Shown here one piece after another: positions 33,001 through 38,311 of a stretch of DNA of 38,311 nt. Under the pieces are notes generated by a model. The model was not told the origin of the DNA. It made no database searches and was given only the letters and a program-made list of their open reading frames with translations. This DNA comes from Bacilli bacterium (GTDB lineage Bacteria > Bacillota_I > Bacilli_A > RFN20 > CAG-826), in NCBI GenBank assembly GCA_024408295.1, contig JAKSVE010000008.1, forward strand, positions 1-38,311. Reading direction: 5' to 3'. Within the stretch, counting starts at the first letter, position 1, and each line of letters begins with the position of its first letter. The position numbers and the translations under genes were made by a program.

Positions 33001-34035
33001 TTAATTAATAAGGTATGCGTATATGAGTTTTAACGTGTTCTCAATACCCTGGATGTGGGTTCTTTCCATACCGTGCGATGCGGATACGCCCGTTCCGATC
33101 AACGCGCCTTTGAAATCCACTCCTGCTCTATTCGCAGCGCCGATATCCGATCCGTAGAACGGGAAGATGTCGACTGTATAATTCAACCCATTTTCTTTAG
33201 CGAGATTCATGAGCCTGGTGGTCAATTCGTAATCATATGGCCCACCACTATCTTTAGCGCAGATTGATACGGCATATTCGTTGCCCGCTAAATCCATGCC
33301 CACGCATCCCATATCCAACGTGACGAATTCATCGATGTCCTTAGAGACCATGGAGGCTCCATGTCCCACTTCTTCATAGACCACAAAGTAAATATATGTG
33401 TCATGTTTGAATGAGAGCTTATTCTCGCTGACGTACTTAAGAAGCATAAGCAATACGACTGCAGATGCCTTATCGTCAATAAATCTAGTCTTCAAGAAAC
33501 CTTTTTCGGTTATCTCGAATTTTGGATCATAGCAGACTATGTCTCCGTTTTGGATTCCTAGGTTCTCGACGTCTTTAGAAGTATGGACTATCTCATCGAG
33601 CCTGACTTCCATGTTATCGATGTTTCTTTCTTTCGTTCCCGCATCTTTATAAACGTGGGTTGCAGGTGAATTGCAGAGGATTGTGCCGGTGTAGACCTTG
33701 CCATCTCTAGTGTAGACCTTGCAATATTCTCCATCCAAGGTAGGAACGATTGGGCCGCCTAATGTCGTGAGCGCTAAAGTGCCGTTGGATTTAATGGATC
33801 TAACCATCAGGCCCAAAGTGTCACAGTGAGCGCTTGTTGCAACTACCTTGCTGCTATCTGCCCCTTTAACGAATACCTCCAACGCTCCGTTGTTCATGAT
33901 TTTGCATGAATATCCCATCTCCTCCACTTTGCCTTTGATGAGATTGATGACATTGCATGTGAATCCTGTTGGAGAATCGGTTGTGAATACTTCTTTTGAT
34001 ATTTCTTTGAAATAACCTAAATCAAATTCGATCAT
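33001..34035 (-). CDS. M42 family metallo-aminopeptidase (glutamyl aminopeptidase/PepA-like)
   Basis: A 344-residue cytoplasmic protein with the two-metal site of M42 (TET-type) peptidases: H70 and D72 in SAHCDT, D187-D188 in RFIDDKAS, E221-E222 in VYEEVGHGA, D241, and H321 in SHGMERTH. An inserted beta-barrel domain (about 75-180) is where these proteins form dodecamers. Old annotations of this family as 'endoglucanase M' are not supported. GAGGT precedes the ATG, and a TATAAT box lies at 34059-34064. It is monocistronic. Confidence 0.92.
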   Translation of the reverse strand: MIEFDLGYFKEISKEVFTTDSPTGFTCNVINLIKGKVEEMGYSCKIMNNGALEVFVKGADSSKVVATSAHCDTLGLMVRSIKSNGTLALTTLGGPIVPTLDGEYCKVYTRDGKVYTGTILCNSPATHVYKDAGTKERNIDNMEVRLDEIVHTSKDVENLGIQNGDIVCYDPKFEITEKGFLKTRFIDDKASAVVLLMLLKYVSENKLSFKHDTYIYFVVYEEVGHGASMVSKDIDEFVTLDMGCVGMDLAGNEYAVSICAKDSGGPYDYELTTRLMNLAKENGLNYTVDIFPFYGSDIGAANRAGVDFKGALIGTGVSASHGMERTHIQGIENTLKLIYAYLIN

Positions 34036-34107
34036 GATGATACCTCACTGTCGTAGATATTATAGAACAATCATGCATCGGCATCATATCATAATGAGGG
34101 ATGCATA

Positions 34108-34134
34108 TTAAAAATCCCCGGTTTCCCGAGGATT
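34108..34134 (-). terminator. Terminator after tRNA-Leu
   Basis: Minus strand AATCCTCGG (34134-34126) pairs with CCGGGGATT (34121-34113, one T-G pair) around GAAA, followed by TTTAA. Confidence 0.8.
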
Positions 34135-34147
34135 CGCTTGATAATTT

Positions 34148-34231
34148 TGGTGGGCATAGCAGGACTCGAACCTGTACGTACTGCTACATTAGATCCTAAG
34201 TCTAACGCGTCTACCATTCCGCCATATGCCC
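34148..34231 (-). tRNA. tRNA-Leu (anticodon UAG)
   Basis: Complete cloverleaf on the minus strand: acceptor GGGCATA/TATGCCC with discriminator A and encoded CCA. The D-arm stem is GCG/CGC with the GAATGGTAGA loop. The anticodon arm is TTAGA-CTTAGGA-TCTAA with anticodon TAG at its centre. A long class II variable arm contains a GTA/TAC stem, and the T-loop is TTCGAGT. The long variable arm confirms leucine. A terminator follows 13 bases later. Confidence 0.95.
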
Positions 34232-34289
34232 AGTGGGGATTATTATACCCACTTTTAAGCAAAATAAAAGACAACTTTAAACGTCTAGA

Positions 34290-34430
34290 TTACATCTGCT
34301 GCATCAAAGTCGCAGTGTAGAGAAGCAACATCATTTCTTCGTTGTTGTTCTTTGTTCTACTATCGACGGTTACGTATCTCTTGTTTTCTTTTTTGTGCCC
34401 TTTGAGCACTTTCTTGATTAATTTGATCAC
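34290..34430 (-). CDS. Small basic protein, 46 residues, GTG start
   Basis: The minus-strand frame begins at GTG (34430-34428), preceded by a near-perfect ribosome site AGGAGGGG with 6-base spacing, and ends at TAA. The product begins MIKLIKKVLKGHKKENKRY, so the first third is strongly basic; it ends EEMMLLLYTATLMQQM. A promoter at 34478-34505 lies just upstream, after the rarA terminator, so the gene is an independent unit. I know no family. It is supported by promoter, ribosome site and position rather than homology. It could also be a leader or the 5' portion of a transcript running into tRNA-Leu. Confidence 0.6.
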   Translation of the reverse strand: MIKLIKKVLKGHKKENKRYVTVDSRTKNNNEEMMLLLYTATLMQQM

Positions 34431-34477
34431 TGTACTCCCCTCCTACTAATTTCTTTCCCCCATGGAAAAGAATGCAT

Positions 34478-34505
34478 ATCATAGGCCTATATCGGGGAAC
34501 TGCAA
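34478..34505 (-). promoter_or_regulatory. Promoter of the 46-residue gene (and possibly tRNA-Leu)
   Basis: Minus strand TTGCAG (34505-34500), 16-base spacer, TATGAT (34483-34478), about 48 bases before the GTG start codon. No terminator separates the small gene from tRNA-Leu, so the tRNA may be read from here. Confidence 0.55.
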
Positions 34506-34513
34506 GTATTTTC

Positions 34514-34545
34514 TTTAAAAAAGAAGGATATCTTTCAATCCTTCT
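34514..34545 (-). terminator. Rho-independent terminator of rarA
   Basis: Minus strand AGAAGGAT (34545-34538) pairs perfectly with ATCCTTCT (34529-34522), then a run of T; the stem overlaps the rarA stop codon. Confidence 0.88.
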
Positions 34546-35815
34546 ATTTCTTTTTCTTAAGTTCTCTGAGATTTGATGATCTGCCTTGTCTTTGAAGTCT
34601 TCTGTAATTGTCATTCAAGGCCTTCTCATAGTTGGACATGCTCATCTCTGCTGGATGATAGAATTTCATGTCCTTAATAACCTCAGGGAGGTACTGTATC
34701 TTCTCCCATAAATCAGGCCTATCGTATGGGTATTTATCCTCTTCCTGGACATTTACCGGAGTGAGCTTTAAATAATCCTGAACGACGAATGGTCTAGATT
34801 TAGCAAAATCCATCGCCTCTTCAATACCAAGGCACGCTTTTTTGGACTTAGGGGATAAGGCGAGTTCTGCGACGGTAAATCCTAAAGGAATGATGGCCTC
34901 AGGGAATCCCACTTGTTCTGCTGCCTGGATTGCAAGTTGGCATCTAGTCACTGCAGCCGGATTTGCCAAACCTACATCTTCATAAGCGGTGACCAACAAC
35001 CTTCTCTTTATGGAATCCAAATCCTCAGCGATACATAGTCTTGCTAGATAATATAAGGCTGCATCAACATCTGATCCTCTTATGGACTTCTGCAAAGCAG
35101 AGACCGAATCATAATGCTCGGTCTCATTCTTATCCATCGCATAGTTAGGAACACGATTAATTTTCTCGATGTCCTCTTGAGCGATTTCCTTATCCTTTGA
35201 GAACTGGATTGTCGCCTGTTCTAATGTATTGAGGGAGAAACGCAAATCTCCGCCCGCTAACTTAGCAATATATCTAAGGGCATCTTCGGAAAACTTGTAT
35301 TCGTTGTTAATCCCGTTTTCGTGCTCTACTGCACGTCTAAGCCCTTGATAGATGTCCTCATCTGTCAACGCTTTGACTTCAAGAAGTCTACATCTAGAAC
35401 GGATAGCCCTATTGAGTGCGATGTATGGGTTTGAGGTTGTGGCTCCAATCAAGAAGAAAGTGCCATCCTCAACATATGGGAGCAATAAATCTTGCTTGGT
35501 CTTATCTAATCTATGGACCTCATCCATGATGATGATTGCGTGACCAAACAACTTAGCGGTATTGATGGCCGTTTCCATTTCTTTCTTGTCGGTTGTGACC
35601 GCATTGAGTTTTTCGTAATGGATTCCTAAAGATTTAGCGTAGGCTACCGCGATAGTGGTCTTGCCAGTTCCAGGCGGACCAAAAAGAATCATCGAGAATG
35701 GTTCTTTCTTTTCTAAAGAACGTCTTAAGATAGACTCTTCCCCGACGATATGCTGTTGTCCCACTACCTCATCAAGGCTTGCAGGTCTAATACGAAACGC
35801 TAATGGATCTCTCAT
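34544..35815 (-). CDS. rarA: Replication-associated recombination protein A (MgsA/WRNIP1 family AAA+ ATPase)
   Basis: A 423-residue cytoplasmic AAA+ protein of the clamp-loader clade acting at stalled forks. Walker A is GPPGTGKTT (46-54), Walker B IIIMDEVHRL (94-103), and sensor 1 region IGATTSNPY follows. The C-terminal half has the RarA tetramerisation domain ending YHPAEMSMSNYEK. I use the ATG at 35815; a TTG nine bases upstream is also in frame. The TATAAT box (35824-35829) is only 8 bases from that ATG and there is no ribosome site, so the mRNA may be leaderless. Divergent from the thioesterase gene. Confidence 0.93.
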   Translation of the reverse strand: MRDPLAFRIRPASLDEVVGQQHIVGEESILRRSLEKKEPFSMILFGPPGTGKTTIAVAYAKSLGIHYEKLNAVTTDKKEMETAINTAKLFGHAIIIMDEVHRLDKTKQDLLLPYVEDGTFFLIGATTSNPYIALNRAIRSRCRLLEVKALTDEDIYQGLRRAVEHENGINNEYKFSEDALRYIAKLAGGDLRFSLNTLEQATIQFSKDKEIAQEDIEKINRVPNYAMDKNETEHYDSVSALQKSIRGSDVDAALYYLARLCIAEDLDSIKRRLLVTAYEDVGLANPAAVTRCQLAIQAAEQVGFPEAIIPLGFTVAELALSPKSKKACLGIEEAMDFAKSRPFVVQDYLKLTPVNVQEEDKYPYDRPDLWEKIQYLPEVIKDMKFYHPAEMSMSNYEKALNDNYRRLQRQGRSSNLRELKKKK

Positions 35816-35823
35816 ATGATGCA

Positions 35824-35899
35824 ATTATAGAGGATTATTGTTGCAAAAATAGACTCTACTGAATGTTTCTCGGCTATTTTCTTATAAAAAGCGTACAAT
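35824..35899. promoter_or_regulatory. Divergent promoters of rarA and the thioesterase gene, both abutting the start codons
   Basis: On the minus strand TATAAT at 35829-35824 is 8 bases from the rarA ATG. On the plus strand TACAAT at 35894-35899 is 7 bases from the ATG at 35907. Good -35 boxes are not evident for either. The geometry puts both transcription starts at or next to the start codon. Confidence 0.4.
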
Positions 35900-35906
35900 A
35901 GGCACC

Positions 35907-36407
35907 ATGAAAGTATTAAAGAAACAAGCGAATTCCAAAGACTGCTTCGTCTGCGGAACAGAAAATCCTTATGGCATCCACGCCAACTTCTACAACATGG
36001 AGGACTTAACTTGCGTTGCCCTCTTCCAGTTTGACTCGAAGCATCAAAGCTACCCAGAAAGAACACATGGCGGAAACATCACATCAATCATCGATGAGAC
36101 AATCGGCCGTGCTGTATGGTGCTTAGACCCAAATATCTGGGGCTGCACAATCAAACTCAACATGCAGTATAAGAAACCAGTCCCATATGAGACTCCTCTC
36201 ATGTGCGTTGGCAAAATCGAGAAACTCTCAAACATCACTTTCCAGGGATGGGGCGAGATTAGAACGATGGACGGAGAAGTATTAGCAAGAGGCGACGCGA
36301 TGTATATGCGTCTTTCACCTCAGCAAATCTCCCCTACCGCTAACGACTACGATTTAGTCATGAATCAGGAAGAAGAATCAGACATCGACGAGATAGACGT
36401 TAAATGA
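35907..36407 (+). CDS. Hotdog-fold thioesterase (PaaI/4HBT-like)
   Basis: A 166-residue protein. The N-terminal CFVCGTENPYGIHANF (13-28) is the signature of a hotdog subfamily, and HGGNITSIIDETIGRA (54-69) is the HGG active-site helix of PaaI-type acyl-CoA thioesterases. The C-terminal 25 residues are acidic. It probably hydrolyses an acyl-CoA, substrate unknown. No clear ribosome site is present. It overlaps the next gene by 4 bases (ATGA), so the two are co-translated. Confidence 0.85.
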   Translation: MKVLKKQANSKDCFVCGTENPYGIHANFYNMEDLTCVALFQFDSKHQSYPERTHGGNITSIIDETIGRAVWCLDPNIWGCTIKLNMQYKKPVPYETPLMCVGKIEKLSNITFQGWGEIRTMDGEVLARGDAMYMRLSPQQISPTANDYDLVMNQEEESDIDEIDVK

Positions 36408-37174
36408 AAACCCCAATAGACGACATCTTTAAAACATTTGAACATGGAGTTTGCCACCGCGGACTCCACGACTTAACTAGGCCCGAGAACTCAAGAGCCT
36501 CTTTTGAGTATGCGATAGAAAAGGGATTCCCGTTTGAGTGCGACATCAATCTCACAAAAGACAAGAGATTCGTCGTGAATCATGATGGTGATTTGCTTAG
36601 AGTCACAGGGAAAGAGGGAAATATCAAGGACCTGACAGTAGAAGAAATAAAGGCAAATTACACACTTTTTGATGGTTCAAGCCTAATAACCCTTGAGGAA
36701 TTGCTCGAATTATGGGATTACAAAGTACCTTTAGTCTTAGAAATAAAAGTTCAGGGAGACCAGGCAAGCGAGATAGTCGAATATCTTAAACCTACATTAG
36801 ATGGATTACAGGATAAATCAAAGATCGTCCTCATCTCCTTCAATAGCGAAGTCCTCATCGGTCTAAAGGATATAGACATCAATGTCGGAAGGCTTTATGG
36901 GAGGAAGGAAATCTTCAAGAACTTTGTTGATCCAACTCCATTCGACTTTATGGATGTCTATGTCTACTTCACTGGACTTAGATCATTTAGAAAAGCGAGA
37001 AAAGCAGGAAAGAAAATCCTTACTTGGACCGTAATCGATAAGATGAGCGCTCGCTATTCAGATAAGCATGCGGATGCGATGACATTCGAAGTCATTAACT
37101 CTAGCAAGGAACTAGACAAGCAAAAAGAAAACCAATATCTCCTCAAAAACATAGAAAAATACGGCACAAACTAA
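36404..37174 (+). CDS. Glycerophosphodiester phosphodiesterase
   Basis: A 256-residue protein without a signal peptide, so cytoplasmic. It has the GDPD catalytic layout: H18-R19 in CHRG, N29 in PENS, E45 and D47 in FECDINL, H60 in VNHDGDL, and a later E-I-K in VLEIKVQ. It hydrolyses glycerophosphodiesters to glycerol-3-phosphate and an alcohol in phospholipid turnover. The terminator stem starts inside the last codons. Coupling with a thioesterase and proximity to DegV (a fatty-acid-binding protein) gives a loose lipid-metabolism theme. Confidence 0.92.
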   Translation: MKTPIDDIFKTFEHGVCHRGLHDLTRPENSRASFEYAIEKGFPFECDINLTKDKRFVVNHDGDLLRVTGKEGNIKDLTVEEIKANYTLFDGSSLITLEELLELWDYKVPLVLEIKVQGDQASEIVEYLKPTLDGLQDKSKIVLISFNSEVLIGLKDIDINVGRLYGRKEIFKNFVDPTPFDFMDVYVYFTGLRSFRKARKAGKKILTWTVIDKMSARYSDKHADAMTFEVINSSKELDKQKENQYLLKNIEKYGTN

Positions 37175-37190
37175 CCTTTGTGTCGTTTTC
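37161..37190 (+). terminator. Rho-independent terminator overlapping the GDPD stop codon
   Basis: ACGGCACAAA (37161-37170) pairs over ten positions with TTTGTGTCGT (37177-37186, one G-T pair), then TTTTC. Confidence 0.88.
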
Positions 37191-37278
37191 TACAATTTGA
37201 GAGTACAGCATTATCCTTATTTAGATACTACATTCATTTAAAAAGTGTAAAATATCATTCGTTCACGAGGTAACACAA

Positions 37279-38166
37279 ATGGCAAATTACATTCTTAGCT
37301 GCTGTTCAACAGCAGACTTAACACAGGAAAAATTTGACGAATTAGACGTCAAATTCTGCCCTTTCCACTTCAGCGTCGATGGCGTTGACTATCCAGATGA
37401 CTTAGGCAAATCATACCCATTCGAAAAGTTCTACAACGACATGACAAATGGCGCGATGACAAAGACCAGCCAGCTCTCAGTCGGAGAATACACAGCATAC
37501 TTTGAAAGCTTCCTTCTCGAAGGAAAGGATATCATCCACTGCGCATTATCAAGCGGATTAAGTGGAACAGTTCAGTCAGCAACAATCGCTGCAAACATGC
37601 TCATGGAGAAATATCCAGAGAGGAAGATCGCAATCATTGACTCCCTTGCAGCTTCATCAGGCTTCGGCTTATTGATGGCGATGCTCGCAAAGAAGAGAGA
37701 CGAAGGCGCTACATTCGAAGAATGTGCTAAATATGCGGAAGAAATCAAATTAAACGTTCACCACTGGTTCTTCTCAACAGACTTAACATTCTACGTTAGA
37801 GGCGGACGTGTCTCTAAGGCCAGCGGATGGATTGGCAACATGCTTCACATCTGCCCACTCCTCAACGTCGACTTCGAAGGTCATCTCATCCCAAGAGAGA
37901 AGATTAGATCAGAGAAGAAAGTTCAGAAGATCATCGTCGATAGAATGTTAGAGAACGCAGATAACGGCGCAGACTATGATGGCATCTGCTACATCTCCCA
38001 CTCCAACTGCCCTGAATGGGTCGAAGGCGTTATCAAACATATCGAGAATAACTTCCCAAAACTCAAAGGAAAAGTTGAAGTCTTCTCAATCGGCACCACA
38101 ATCGGCGCTCACACAGGACCTGGCACAGTTGCCTTGTTCTTCATGGGTAAGAAGAGAGAAAACTAA
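37279..38166 (+). CDS. DegV family (FakB-like) fatty-acid-binding protein
   Basis: A 295-residue protein. The family features are an N-terminal S-x-A-D-L start, TKTSQLSVGEY (about 59-69), which holds the head-group-binding Thr-Ser, SSGLSGTVQSA (86-96), and DSLAASSGFG followed by FYVRGGRVSKASGWIG. FakB proteins present exogenous fatty acids to the kinase FakA; DegV paralogues are common in Bacillota, and no fakA is in the window. CACGAGGTAAC is the ribosome site, 8 bases before the ATG. It is monocistronic, with a terminator after it. Confidence 0.93.
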   Translation: MANYILSCCSTADLTQEKFDELDVKFCPFHFSVDGVDYPDDLGKSYPFEKFYNDMTNGAMTKTSQLSVGEYTAYFESFLLEGKDIIHCALSSGLSGTVQSATIAANMLMEKYPERKIAIIDSLAASSGFGLLMAMLAKKRDEGATFEECAKYAEEIKLNVHHWFFSTDLTFYVRGGRVSKASGWIGNMLHICPLLNVDFEGHLIPREKIRSEKKVQKIIVDRMLENADNGADYDGICYISHSNCPEWVEGVIKHIENNFPKLKGKVEVFSIGTTIGAHTGPGTVALFFMGKKREN

Positions 38167-38179
38167 TAGACAAGAAATT

Positions 38180-38207
38180 GCAGTAGGCTAGCCCTGCTGC
38201 TTTTTTT
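38180..38207 (+). terminator. Rho-independent terminator after the DegV gene
   Basis: GCAGTAGG (38180-38187) pairs with CCTGCTGC (38193-38200, one T-G pair) around CTAGC, followed by T7. Confidence 0.9.
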
Positions 38208-38224
38208 GTTAGTATGAAAGCATG

Positions 38225-38250
38225 AAAAAAGCCTCGGTTTCCCAAGGCTT
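38225..38250 (-). terminator. Terminator after tRNA-Thr
   Basis: Minus strand AAGCCTTGG (38250-38242) pairs with CCGAGGCTT (38237-38229) around GAAA, followed by TTTTC. It has the same GAAA-loop design as the terminator after tRNA-Leu. Confidence 0.88.
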
Positions 38251-38259
38251 ACTTTCTAG

Positions 38260-38311
38260 TGGTGCCGACCACCGGAATCGAACCAGCAACCTATTGATTA
38301 CAAATCAATTG
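38260..38311 (-). tRNA. tRNA-Thr (anticodon UGU), 3' part
   Basis: On the minus strand the window enters inside the anticodon stem: the arm ATTGA-TTTGTAA-TCAAT is cut at its first bases, and the loop gives anticodon TGT. The T-arm GCTGG-TTCGATT-CCGGT follows, then acceptor strand GGTCGGC, discriminator A and encoded CCA. The 5' half lies outside the window. Confidence 0.85.

Noticed and set aside
33001-34035. Cellulase/endoglucanase M annotation for the M42 protein
   Set aside because: The two-metal peptidase ligands are all present, and the endoglucanase label in this family is a historical mis-annotation; proximity to GH3 does not change that.
34360-34614. 84-codon minus-strand frame overlapping the end of rarA
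   Set aside because: It runs through the rarA terminator hairpin and the promoter at 34478-34505, has no ribosome site, and overlaps the better-supported GTG-start gene in another frame.
1-38311. CRISPR array, insertion sequence, prophage or recent transfer island
   Set aside because: I saw no regularly spaced repeats, transposase or integrase motifs, or terminal inverted repeats, and codon and base use look even across the window.

Overview
The window looks like chromosome from an anaerobic, fermentative, low-to-moderate GC member of the Bacillota. The evidence is strong AGGAGG ribosome sites, a PyrR-controlled pyrimidine operon, PyrDB/PyrK-type dihydroorotate oxidation, a complete Rnf operon, LytTR/GHKL signalling, lipoproteins with Gly/Ser/Asn-rich linkers, and UGA used as a stop. 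A gut-associated Erysipelotrichia- or Bacilli-like lineage is a guess from gene content, not a demonstrated assignment. I see no transposase, integrase, phage gene or CRISPR array.

Layout. 1-660: end of an unidentified gene and an HTH/membrane protein. 858-11119, minus strand: a complete UMP operon, pyrR-pyrC-carA-carB-pyrK-pyrD-pyrF-pyrE-pyrB, behind one promoter and a PyrR-type attenuator; PyrB carries a fused PyrI-like zinc ribbon. 11160-14309: ABC-F ATPase and IMP dehydrogenase. 14439-14968: two small membrane proteins. 15304-21005: an rnfCDGEA-x-B operon, followed by apbE, a NusG-II-domain protein and a Gx-type membrane protein (to 23071). 23132-32724, minus strand: a surface block of four envelope proteins (a possible FMN lipoprotein, an esterase lipoprotein, a carbohydrate-binding lipoprotein and a membrane-anchored GH3 glycosidase) with a GHKL kinase/LytTR regulator pair in its middle. 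33001-38311: M42 peptidase, tRNA-Leu, an unlisted 46-residue small protein, rarA, a hotdog thioesterase, GDPD, DegV and a partial tRNA-Thr.

The most unusual part is the Rnf region. RnfB is only 105 residues and lacks the ferredoxin domains normally attached to its N-terminal Fe-S domain. A 77-residue membrane protein with four clustered cysteines is inserted between rnfA and rnfB. RnfG is enlarged to 484 residues, with two near-identical repeats plus a diverged first domain, each ending in a candidate FMN-attachment motif. The FMN transferase ApbE is encoded just downstream, and the next convergent gene encodes a lipoprotein with a similar TGST motif. Together these suggest a modified Rnf machine with an extended extracytoplasmic flavin relay. 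This is an inference from sequence only.

Regulation visible in the sequence includes the PyrR-binding loop with overlapping terminator and antiterminator, a leader that can pair with the rnfC ribosome site, catabolite-repression-like (cre) palindromes upstream of the GH3 and carbohydrate-binding lipoprotein genes, and several genes whose -10 box lies so close to the start codon that their mRNAs may be leaderless.
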